Positions 7,720 to 14,344 of a stretch of DNA of 18,141 nucleotides are shown here, one piece after another. A program made the translations under genes and the position numbers. Under the pieces are notes generated by a model that made no database searches, was not told the DNA's origin, and was given only the letters and a program-made list of their open reading frames with translations. The stretch's first letter is position 1. The number at the start of each line of letters is the position of its first letter. The stretch is from the NCBI GenBank assembly GCA_021808985.1, contig JAKBAQ010000029.1:1-18141 (forward strand). Direction: 5' to 3'. Source of the DNA: Pseudomonadota bacterium (GTDB lineage: Bacteria; Pseudomonadota; Alphaproteobacteria; Acetobacterales; Acetobacteraceae).

Positions 7720-8835
7720 TCAGCTATTGAGAATTGTTTCGGAAAGCCGGGTGACGCCCGCGCCGCCGACGAGGATCAGCGCGTTGTCGGCGGCTTCCTC
7801 AAGGTCGAAGAAGGGCAGCGGCGTTACACCGGGGACGAGCGTGAAGGTGGCGCCATTGTCAACGCTTTTGAACAGCGCGCCCGCCTCGGTGATGAGCAGG
7901 ACGGTGCCCGAGCGCAGCACGCGGCCGGAGGTGACGTCATCCTGCGAGGCAAGGGCTATGGTTGTCCAGCTTTGGCCGCCATCGGTGGAGCGCAGGCAGG
8001 TGCCGGCGACGCCGTAGACGATGAGCGAGCCGTCTCCGGCGCCCATGATGCCGAACAAGGTGACCGGGGAGGTGGGCGCCAGCGGCAGGAAGGTGTTGCC
8101 GCCATCGGTGGAGCAAAATACCAGGCCTTCCTCGGCGCAGAGATAATAATCAGCCCCGATGACCGCGGCGCCGTAGAGGTTGTGGCTGAATTTGTCGTAA
8201 ATATGCAGGCTCCAATCGACCCAGCTCTTGCCGCCGTCGGTTGTCACCATGGTCATGCGGTAGGCGCCGAAGACCATGACGTGCTGCGGGCCGAGCACCA
8301 GCATGGAGAGAAAGGGCTTGTCGGGGCCTTCATCCATGAAATGCGCGGCGCGCACCAGGGCCAGCGCCGCGCAGGGGCAGGCGCTGGAGGCGACGGCGGG
8401 GTCTTGCGCGGCTTGCTGGGTGAGCTGGTTGGCCTGGATGCCGTTGAGCTGCATTGTCCAGGTTTTGCCGGCATCGGATGTGATGAGAATGACGCCGAAA
8501 TGGCCGGCGGCCCAGCCGAGCTGGGGGGTGGCGAAGGCCACGCAGGTGAGCGTGACGTTGACCGGGACCTGGCCCTGGGCCCAGCTGAGGCCGTTATCGT
8601 CGGAATAGATGATGACGCCATGCTCGCCGACGGCGACCAGGCGGTTGCCAGCGCGGTTGATGGCGACCAGCAGGACGGAGGCTGGCGACTTTACCGGGAT
8701 TGAGGGTGTGTCCAGCGCGGCGATGCCGGTGTGGGCGGCGGCCCGCCCGGTGGCCGGCAGCAGGGAGAAGAGGCCGGCACCGGCGGCGGAGACCAGCAGC
8801 ATCCGGCGATTCAAGATATTTTTAGAGCCGTTCAT
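7720..8835 (-). CDS. YCF48/BNR-type beta-propeller periplasmic protein
   Basis: This is a 371-residue exported protein. The N-terminus MNGSKNILNRRMLLVSAAG followed by a hydrophobic stretch to ATGRAAA (about residue 34) is a signal peptide with a twin-arginine-like pair. The mature part holds six Asp-box type motifs: SDDNGLSW (78-85), SDAGKTW (120-126), TTDGGKSW (198-205), STDGGNTF (242-249), STDGGQSW (283-290) and SVDNGATF (324-331). This fits a six- or seven-bladed propeller of the photosynthesis-system-II assembly factor (YCF48) group. Outside phototrophs such proteins commonly sit beside RND/MMPL, DUF1329 and DUF1302 genes, as here, and probably act as periplasmic assembly or adaptor parts of the transport system. 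The ATG at 8835 has only a weak AGGG site about 8 bases upstream. The stop is 14 bases from the RND start. Confidence 0.9.
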   Translation of the reverse strand: MNGSKNILNRRMLLVSAAGAGLFSLLPATGRAAAHTGIAALDTPSIPVKSPASVLLVAINRAGNRLVAVGEHGVIIYSDDNGLSWAQGQVPVNVTLTCVAFATPQLGWAAGHFGVILITSDAGKTWTMQLNGIQANQLTQQAAQDPAVASSACPCAALALVRAAHFMDEGPDKPFLSMLVLGPQHVMVFGAYRMTMVTTDGGKSWVDWSLHIYDKFSHNLYGAAVIGADYYLCAEEGLVFCSTDGGNTFLPLAPTSPVTLFGIMGAGDGSLIVYGVAGTCLRSTDGGQSWTTIALASQDDVTSGRVLRSGTVLLITEAGALFKSVDNGATFTLVPGVTPLPFFDLEEAADNALILVGGAGVTRLSETILNS

Positions 8836-8893
8836 GCATAGACCCTGTCAGCTCCGGAACACGCATCGCCGCTTTCCACCCTCTTTAAAAAGC

Positions 8894-8937
8894 CGGTGGT
8901 GCATCCTCAACGAAGCCTTGCTGAAGCTGCACCACCG
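8894..8937. promoter_or_regulatory. Inverted repeat in the gap between DUF1329 and YCF48-like genes
   Basis: The 172-base gap 8836-9007 inside the operon holds a perfect 9-base inverted repeat, CGGTGGTGC at 8894-8902 and GCACCACCG at 8929-8937, with a 26-base loop. Nearer the DUF1329 stop, GCCGCCGG and CCGGCGGC (around 8960-8992) form a second strong GC hairpin without a T-run. These could stabilise or attenuate the message between genes, or bind a regulator. No small ORF with a credible ribosome site was seen here. Confidence 0.4.
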
Positions 8938-9007
8938 ATGGAAGTCTACTCCACCTGGCCGCCGGGCCAAAATGCCGGCCGGCGGCAGGATATGTTTTCG
9001 TTAAGCC

Positions 9008-10402
9008 TCAGTACTGCGCCGAGGCCGCCATGTTGTTCGGATCGAACACGGAGTCCTCGATGTTGTTGACGAAGATCAGCGTCGGCTCCTTCGACTGGTT
9101 CCAGTGGCCGGCGACGGTGACGTAGTCGTCGGTTTGCAGGTTGTGGATGGAGTTGTTGCCGAACACCACGCCCGGAAGATCGGGGCGGCAGTTGTTGTAG
9201 AGGAGATTGACCTTGAAGAGGTTGTTGTTGGCGTCCCACATGTCGCCCACGCCGACGGACCAGGTGTCTTCGTCGTGATAATAGCGGCGGCGGGCGAGGA
9301 CGTTGCGCTCGCCGGGGTGCAGGGTGGCTTCCACCACCCAGCAGCGGTGCAGTTCCCAGCGGACCAGATCGGGATCGAGGAAATGATCCAGATGCGCGGC
9401 GGGCGCCGGGCCGGCAAAGAGCGCGTTGTTGTTGTAGGGGATGTACATCTCCTTTTTGCCGAGGAGCTTCCAGTCATACCGCTCAAGCGAGCCGTTGAAG
9501 CCGAAATATTCGTCATATCCGGCGACGCCGTTGGATTGGGGGCTTGGCGTGTCAAACGAGACCTCGGGCGCGCGGCGGACGCGGCCCTGGCCGTTGAGAA
9601 GCTCCCAGGCTTCCTGCGGGTATTTGTACGGGTTGGCGTATTGCCAGACGATGATGGCCTGGCCGATCAGGTTCGCCGGGCCGGTATAGGGATCGTACTG
9701 AATTTCGAGGCGGCCATCGAAGGTCGCCAGGGAGCCGTTGGGGCTGTAATAGGGGAATTTGAAGCTGCTATGGTCGGAATAGGCCATGGATTTCTGGCCG
9801 TTGCTGACCGACCAGCTTTGATAGTCAACCGTGAAGCAGAAGCCGTGCCAGTCAGCCGAGTGGTTCCACATGATCTGCGCGCCGGCGGTGAGCGGGGCGG
9901 AGGTGTCGGGTATCGCGAAGGGGACGCCGCCATAGGCGCCCTTGAAGCCAAAGCGCCCGCCCACCGGGTCTTGCGCCGTGAAGCTGGCGCTCGTCACGTT
10001 CTTGGCGATGTTGTCATACACATATTGCGGGGCGGCGGCGGTGCGGTGGGTGGGGTAGACTTTGATCTTGAAGCCATACTTGGTCATCATCGCCATCACG
10101 CCTTCGGAGAGGCGGTCAGCGTGCTGGGACATGTTGCTGGCGTCGATCACCACGACCGGCTGTTCGTCCGGGAAGAGTTCGGGGACGTAGTCGTTCGGCT
10201 TCAGGCCGGCTGGCAGGGTGGTCATGCCGCCGGTCCAGGCCGGGATGGAGCCATCGGCGTTGCCGGCGCGCTCGGCGCCGGTTGGGGTGAGGGTCGTGGT
10301 CAGCAGCGAGGGGTCAGCCGTGGCGGCGCGCGCGGGAGCGGCGCCAACCTTCAACGCTGCCAGGCTGGTGCCCGCTAGTAAACCAAAAGTGCGTCTTTTC
10401 AT
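9008..10402 (-). CDS. DUF1329 periplasmic protein (LolA/LolB-like fold family)
   Basis: The start is at ATG 10402 (MKRRTFGLLAG), because this gives a complete signal peptide ending PARA at about residue 26; an in-frame extension to 10462 would overlap the upstream gene's end and bury the signal. AGGAG lies 11 bases upstream, rather far. The 464-residue product has the DUF1329 (PF07044) pattern: ERAGNADGSIPAWTGG near the mature N-terminus, many Trp/Tyr/Asn-rich strands, a region around PYTGPANLIGQA, and a C-terminal DPNNMAAS. Solved family members resemble the lipoprotein carriers LolA and LolB, so carrying a hydrophobic molecule across the periplasm is a reasonable inference. The signal has RRTF, a good twin-arginine motif. 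It starts 22 bases after the DUF1302 stop, which argues for tight co-expression. Confidence 0.92.
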   Translation of the reverse strand: MKRRTFGLLAGTSLAALKVGAAPARAATADPSLLTTTLTPTGAERAGNADGSIPAWTGGMTTLPAGLKPNDYVPELFPDEQPVVVIDASNMSQHADRLSEGVMAMMTKYGFKIKVYPTHRTAAAPQYVYDNIAKNVTSASFTAQDPVGGRFGFKGAYGGVPFAIPDTSAPLTAGAQIMWNHSADWHGFCFTVDYQSWSVSNGQKSMAYSDHSSFKFPYYSPNGSLATFDGRLEIQYDPYTGPANLIGQAIIVWQYANPYKYPQEAWELLNGQGRVRRAPEVSFDTPSPQSNGVAGYDEYFGFNGSLERYDWKLLGKKEMYIPYNNNALFAGPAPAAHLDHFLDPDLVRWELHRCWVVEATLHPGERNVLARRRYYHDEDTWSVGVGDMWDANNNLFKVNLLYNNCRPDLPGVVFGNNSIHNLQTDDYVTVAGHWNQSKEPTLIFVNNIEDSVFDPNNMAASAQY

Positions 10403-10424
10403 TTTTGTTTTAACTCCTGGCGTC

Positions 10425-12107
10425 TTAGAATGTGTGTTGAAGATTGAGCGCGACGAAGCCACGGTCAGCCAGCGCGTTGTTCACGGGATCGGGCTTGCCC
10501 AGATAATCCTGATATGAGAGCGAGGCGATCCAGTTGACCTTGTAGGTCGCTGTCATCCCGACATCGAGCGTGCCGGTGCCGTGATAGATCGTCGAATCCA
10601 CCGCGGAGCGGCCCAGATAGTCGTAGGTCAGGCCAATCGGGAAGGTGAGCTGGAGGTTGGGCAGGACGTCGTTATATGTCGGCGTGACGCTGATATCGAG
10701 CGCGCCGGCGGTGGCCTGGCGGCCGGTGGCGAGCTGCGTGCCGCCGGGGAAGGCCGCCCAGCGGTTCTTGGTCACGTTGATCAGGTGGTTCAGGATTGCT
10801 TCGCCGGTGATCGTGACGCCGCCTGGATCAAGCGGGATGGCCGGGGTTACGTAGAGTTCGGAAATCTGCGCATCCCATGTGTTGCCGACGGGATAGCCGG
10901 GATTGCCGTTGGCGTTCTGCCCCGGAAATATATAGAAAGCACCGCCATTGTTGGCGACCAGGGGCTGATGCTCGCGCACCGAGAATTCACCCGCCACGTT
11001 GGTGGGGCCGATATTGGTGGAGAAGCTCACACCTTCCAGCCAGGTATCGCGCGGGTAGACCAGATTGTAGGTGCCGATGGAGATGGCGCCGTGCCCGCCG
11101 GGGACAAGGGCAGGCGAACTGAAGGGAGCGATGCCGACCTCGGGGGCCTTGGCGTCAAAACGCTCGCCGTAGACGCCCAGATCCCAGTCGCCGACTTCCT
11201 GCTGGAAGGAGAGGCCGAACTGGCCGTTCTGGTGTTCTGGGTTGATGTCCTTGGTGCGGGTGAGGCCATAAAGCGGCGCGAAAGCGAGGAAGCTGCCGCC
11301 TTTGTCAAGGATGTTGGTGGAGTTGAAGTAGGCGCCTTCACCCTGGAAGTAGTCGTGCTCCCATTCAAACTGGTAATAGGCCTGGATGGTGGTGCCGGGC
11401 TGCGGCTGGTAGGTGAGCACGGCCTGGCCGACAGGCATGAAAACCTGTTGCGCTTGCGGATTGATGGCGTTCTGCGCCGCGATCACGTTGATCGGCGCCT
11501 GGCCGCCGGAAATGCCGTCGGTCGGGAAATACAGGCTCTGGCCCCAGAACAGGGTCTGGCGACCGAACTTGAATTGCAGGGTCTGATCATCGGCGAAGGT
11601 GTGCTGGGCGAAAATGAACGCATCGAGAACCTGCGCGTTCATGCCGTCCACATTGCGCGTGGCCGAGGTGAAGTCGTTCTGCTTGGGCACGTAGATGGCG
11701 TTGGAGTAGCCCGTCTGCGTGTTCTGGTTGGTGCCGAGATAGGGCGTGTTGAGGTATAGCTGGGCGCTGAAATGGGCGCCGTAATTGCCGTCGCGAATGT
11801 CGAGCACTGGCACGGCCTCGAACAGATTGCCGACCAGGCCGTGCTTGAAGTTGTTGTCACCATCGCTGCCGAGCAGGACTTTCGAGGGACTGTTCACACG
11901 GTATTGGCCGGTATAGGAAACCGTCGTGGTCAGGTTGATTTCCAGGTTGTTGCCGTAGTTGGTGCCGTCATAGAGGTTCAGCGCCTTGGCCGGATGCGGC
12001 GCGGCCGCCATAAGCAATGCGCCGGCGCCGGCGAGCCCGAGCCCGGTGCGGCCGACTGTGGCGAGCAATCTCTGCCTTAATGTGTTGCGGTCAGACATCT
12101 TGTTCAT
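10425..12107 (-). CDS. DUF1302 outer-membrane beta-barrel protein
   Basis: The start is at ATG 12107 (MNKMSDRNTLRQRLL), with GGGAAGG 5 bases upstream; a second ATG at 12098 is possible. The 560-residue product has a long n-region, a hydrophobic segment (about 21-35) and an AKA cleavage site near 40. The mature protein opens LNLYDGTNYGNNLEINLTTT, the first strand typical of DUF1302 (PF06980), continues with alternating strands such as LQFKFGRQTLFWGQSLYF, and ends VALNLQHTF with the terminal Phe that marks outer-membrane barrels. Family members occur with DUF1329 in degraders of hydrophobic compounds and are thought to be outer-membrane channels. It is the first gene of the transport operon, behind a 394-base non-coding region with promoter and dyad elements. 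Confidence 0.92.
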   Translation of the reverse strand: MNKMSDRNTLRQRLLATVGRTGLGLAGAGALLMAAAPHPAKALNLYDGTNYGNNLEINLTTTVSYTGQYRVNSPSKVLLGSDGDNNFKHGLVGNLFEAVPVLDIRDGNYGAHFSAQLYLNTPYLGTNQNTQTGYSNAIYVPKQNDFTSATRNVDGMNAQVLDAFIFAQHTFADDQTLQFKFGRQTLFWGQSLYFPTDGISGGQAPINVIAAQNAINPQAQQVFMPVGQAVLTYQPQPGTTIQAYYQFEWEHDYFQGEGAYFNSTNILDKGGSFLAFAPLYGLTRTKDINPEHQNGQFGLSFQQEVGDWDLGVYGERFDAKAPEVGIAPFSSPALVPGGHGAISIGTYNLVYPRDTWLEGVSFSTNIGPTNVAGEFSVREHQPLVANNGGAFYIFPGQNANGNPGYPVGNTWDAQISELYVTPAIPLDPGGVTITGEAILNHLINVTKNRWAAFPGGTQLATGRQATAGALDISVTPTYNDVLPNLQLTFPIGLTYDYLGRSAVDSTIYHGTGTLDVGMTATYKVNWIASLSYQDYLGKPDPVNNALADRGFVALNLQHTF

Positions 12108-12146
12108 TTTTACCTTCCCTTTTTGTTGTCGAAGCCACCCGATGAC

Positions 12147-12185
12147 CAAGCCCTGGAACATAACAGCTTCCCAGCCAGGGCCTTG
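12147..12185 (-). promoter_or_regulatory. Stem-loop in the 5' leader of the DUF1302 operon
   Basis: On the minus strand CAAGGCCCTGG (12185-12175) pairs with CCAGGGCTTG (12156-12147), giving ten base pairs with one bulged base and an 18-base loop. It ends 39 bases before the ATG, within the expected leader RNA. It could tune stability or translation of the outer-membrane protein message. Prediction only. Confidence 0.4.
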
Positions 12186-12275
12186 AGCACACAACCACCT
12201 GTCTTCGCCTGATCCCTCGCTCTTTTCCGCTGGAACATCTGGAGTTGAGCTTGAAGGCCAGGCCTTTGCTTCACG

Positions 12276-12319
12276 CACGGTATGCGGAAATAATTCGCGC
12301 ATTATATACCGTGTGTCAA
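12276..12319 (-). promoter_or_regulatory. Promoter with overlapping inverted half-sites, DUF1302 operon
   Basis: On the minus strand TTGACA (12319-12314) is followed after 18 bases by AATTAT (12295-12290). An exact TATAAT also occurs at 12306-12301 with a weaker TTTAGT 16 bases before it. CACGGTAT at 12276-12283 and its exact reverse complement ATACCGTG at 12306-12313 flank the proposed -10, separated by 22 bases. One half-site falls directly next to the -35 and the other near the expected start of transcription. This is a usual place for repressor half-sites. No DNA-binding regulator gene of a standard family is in the window. Confidence 0.5.
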
Positions 12320-12501
12320 CGTACTAAATATGAACGGCTACTCGTTCTCTCCTAATTTTCCGTAATTTTTCCTGTTTGCGATGCGTGCGGCCGGCGACAC
12401 GGAGGCCGCCGGGATTTAGGTATATAAGCGTACCGTAGTCTTGCAAGCTATTTATTCCACTCTCCTATACGGGTCAATATCTCCTGCCTTCTTTCAGGGC
12501 C

Positions 12502-13332
12502 TCAGCGGTCGCCCAGCACCTTGCCGGAGCCGTAGGCGCGGGTGCCGCCGGGCAGTTCATCGGGGTAGGGCATGCGGGTGAGCTGCGCGCCGCCATTGAC
12601 CTGCAGGCTTAGCCCCGTGACGTAGGACGGGCCGGCCAGGAACAGCACGGCGTTGGCGAAATCCTCCGGGTAGCCGATGCGCCCGAGCGGCACCTCGCGG
12701 GTGTAGGCTTCCTCGAAGCCGGGGATGGCGAAGGCCTCGCGCGACATGTCTGACTTGATGGCGCCGGGGAGGATCGCGTTCACGCGGATGTTACGCGCGC
12801 CATATTCCAGCGCCGCGTACTGCACCAGGCAGTTGGTGCCGGCCTTGGCCGCGGCGTAGGCGACATGGGGCAGCACGGGGTGGGTCGCGCTCATGGAGGA
12901 GACCAGCACGATGGCGCCGTTGCGCCCGATTCCCGCCGCCATATGCTTCACGAAATAGAAATTGCCGAACAGGTTCACGCGCACCGCGGTATCAAGCTGG
13001 GCCTGCTGGAGGTCGGCGATCATGCCCATCACCGGCACGCCGGCGGCGTTCACGGCGATGTCGATCTTGCCGTTATGCTCCAGGGCGCGGGCGGCCAGGG
13101 CGGCGACCTGGGCTTCATCTGCGGCGTCGCACGCCACGGCGACGCCGCCGATGCGCGCGGCCAGCACCTGCAGCGGCGCGAAGCTGCGCGCGCCGACGAA
13201 CACCTTGGCGCCGTTGCGCGCCAGCGACTCGGCCACGGCCCAGCCGGTGCCGCCCTCGGCCGAGGCGCCGAGCACGACGGCGACCTTGCCGGCCAGATTG
13301 ACGCTGAAGCCCTCGAAATCTGGCAGTTCCAT
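12502..13332 (-). CDS. SDR family oxidoreductase with unusual cofactor loop
   Basis: The start is placed at ATG 13332 (MELPDFEGF) because CGGAGA sits 8 bases upstream; the ATG six codons earlier, at 13350, has no ribosome site. This gives 276 residues. Motifs: NAAG (95-98), catalytic Ser146, and YAAAK with Tyr159 and Lys163, followed by ILPGAIKSDM. The cofactor loop reads VLGASAEGGTGWA (20-32), with extra residues compared with TGxxxGIG, so cofactor binding is diverged though probably kept. The C-terminal tail (TRAYGSGKVLGDR) is longer than usual. It follows the neighbouring SDR by only 28 bases from stop to start, so the two form an operon. Substrate unknown. Confidence 0.87.
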   Translation of the reverse strand: MELPDFEGFSVNLAGKVAVVLGASAEGGTGWAVAESLARNGAKVFVGARSFAPLQVLAARIGGVAVACDAADEAQVAALAARALEHNGKIDIAVNAAGVPVMGMIADLQQAQLDTAVRVNLFGNFYFVKHMAAGIGRNGAIVLVSSMSATHPVLPHVAYAAAKAGTNCLVQYAALEYGARNIRVNAILPGAIKSDMSREAFAIPGFEEAYTREVPLGRIGYPEDFANAVLFLAGPSYVTGLSLQVNGGAQLTRMPYPDELPGGTRAYGSGKVLGDR

Positions 13333-13360
13333 GCCTTCGTCTCCGTTCATGCCGATTGGT

Positions 13361-14140
13361 TCAGTCCGGCGCGCCGGGCAGGAATTCGCTGAAGACGCCA
13401 AGGGTCATCCCGCCATCGACGGTGAGCTCGGCGCCGCAGGCGTAGGAGGCGTCGTCACTGACCAGGTAGAGGCTGGCGCGGGCGACTTCGGCGGGCTCGC
13501 CGATGCGGCGGATCGGCTGGTTTTGGTAGTATTTGTTCATCTCCTCGGGCGGGGCTTCCATGATGTTGCCCATCTTGGTGTTGATGCCGCCGGGGAAGAC
13601 CGCGTTGACGCGCACGCCGCGGGCGCCAAGCTCCATGGCCGCGGTTTTGGTGAGGCCGCGCAGCGCCCATTTGCTGGCGGAGTAGGCGGCGAGGCCGTTC
13701 ATGCCCCACAGGGCGGAGGTGGAGCAGATGTTGACAATGGCGCCACGGCCGGCGGCGAGCATGGCGGGCGCCAGGGTTTTGATGCCGAGCCAGGAGCCGA
13801 TGAGGTTGATGTCAAGCACACGCTGGAAGTCTGACTTGGTCAGCTCGGTGATGGAGGCCGCGTGGACCACGCCGGCATTGTTGACCAGGATATCGGGCGC
13901 GCCCCATTTGGCCGTTGCCGCCGCGCGCAGGGTGGACCAGCCTTCCTCGCTGGAGGTATCGAGCGGGATGAACATCGCCGAAGCGCCCAGCGTGGCGGCG
14001 AGCGCCTCGCCCTCGGGGGCCAGGATGTCAGCCAGGACAACGCGGGCGCCATGCTCCAGGAAGAGCCGGGCCGTCGCCTCGCCCTGCCCGCGCGCGGCGC
14101 CAGTGACCACGGCCACCCGGCCGGTTAGTTTTTGATCCAT
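13361..14140 (-). CDS. SDR family NAD-dependent alcohol dehydrogenase
   Basis: The start is ATG 14140 with a near-perfect GGAGG 5 bases upstream, giving 259 residues; an in-frame extension to 14194 lacks support. This is a classical SDR: TGAARGQG (13-20), Asp38 at the end of the second strand (favours NAD over NADP), NNAG (87-90), Ser140, YSASK with Tyr153 and Lys157, and the PGGINTKM loop after the active site. The TGAARGQG loop and the general pattern resemble 3-alpha/20-beta-hydroxysteroid and cyclohexanol or cyclopentanol dehydrogenases, so an alicyclic alcohol is a fair guess but only that. First gene of a two-SDR operon, divergent from the DUF7064-like gene at 14345 across a 204-base spacer. 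Confidence 0.9.
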   Translation of the reverse strand: MDQKLTGRVAVVTGAARGQGEATARLFLEHGARVVLADILAPEGEALAATLGASAMFIPLDTSSEEGWSTLRAAATAKWGAPDILVNNAGVVHAASITELTKSDFQRVLDINLIGSWLGIKTLAPAMLAAGRGAIVNICSTSALWGMNGLAAYSASKWALRGLTKTAAMELGARGVRVNAVFPGGINTKMGNIMEAPPEEMNKYYQNQPIRRIGEPAEVARASLYLVSDDASYACGAELTVDGGMTLGVFSEFLPGAPD

Positions 14141-14289
14141 TTTTCCTCCGTTTTGTCCGCCCGGGCTTGTATGAGGCGCGCCGGTTTCGTACACAGAATT
14201 TATCAGTTGCTAGCTAACTATATTTTCCAGCACTTCGCAAGCACAGAGATTCGGCTTGGCGCGGTTCGTGCCGCGGTACTTGATAGCCC

Positions 14290-14320
14290 GCTAACGGGTG
14301 GCTAGCATACGGTATATAAG
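14290..14320 (+). promoter_or_regulatory. Candidate promoter/operator upstream of the second DUF7064-like gene
   Basis: The divergent spacer 14141-14344 contains ACGGTATATAAGC at 14309-14321, whose TATATA or TATAAG could be a -10 element about 25 bases before the start. ACGGTATATAA also occurs on the minus strand in the DUF1302 promoter, and GGTATATAAGC at 12419. GCTAGC and GCTAAC occur as a pair twice in the spacer (14209-14218 and, in reverse order, 14290-14306). No good -35 precedes the element, so activator dependence is possible. Confidence 0.35.
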
Positions 14321-14344
14321 CAATCTTGACCGGAACGTGGGGGA

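Larger units (their letters stand above)
12108..12501. other. Non-coding region upstream of the transport operon
   Basis: These 394 bases separate the DUF1302 start from the stop of the upstream SDR and contain no credible gene. The region is AT-rich by local standards. From the operon side it holds: a leader stem-loop (12147-12185); a short perfect palindrome AAGGCC-A-GGCCTT (12254-12266); a promoter with inverted half-sites (12276-12319); a GC hairpin CCGGCG/CGCCGG (12391-12412) that might end transcription of the upstream SDR pair but lacks a T-run; and GGTATATAAGC at 12419-12429, a motif seen again at 14311. The stretch 12430-12501 shows nothing I can name. Confidence 0.7.

Noticed and set aside
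9104..11759. Long plus-strand frames antisense to DUF1329 and DUF1302 (9104-10378 and 10581-11759)
   Set aside because: Both mirror well-identified exported proteins on the minus strand and show no signal, motif or ribosome site of their own.
12391..12412. GC hairpin as the terminator of the two-SDR operon
   Set aside because: The stem is only six pairs and no T-run follows on the minus strand; kept only as a note within the non-coding region.
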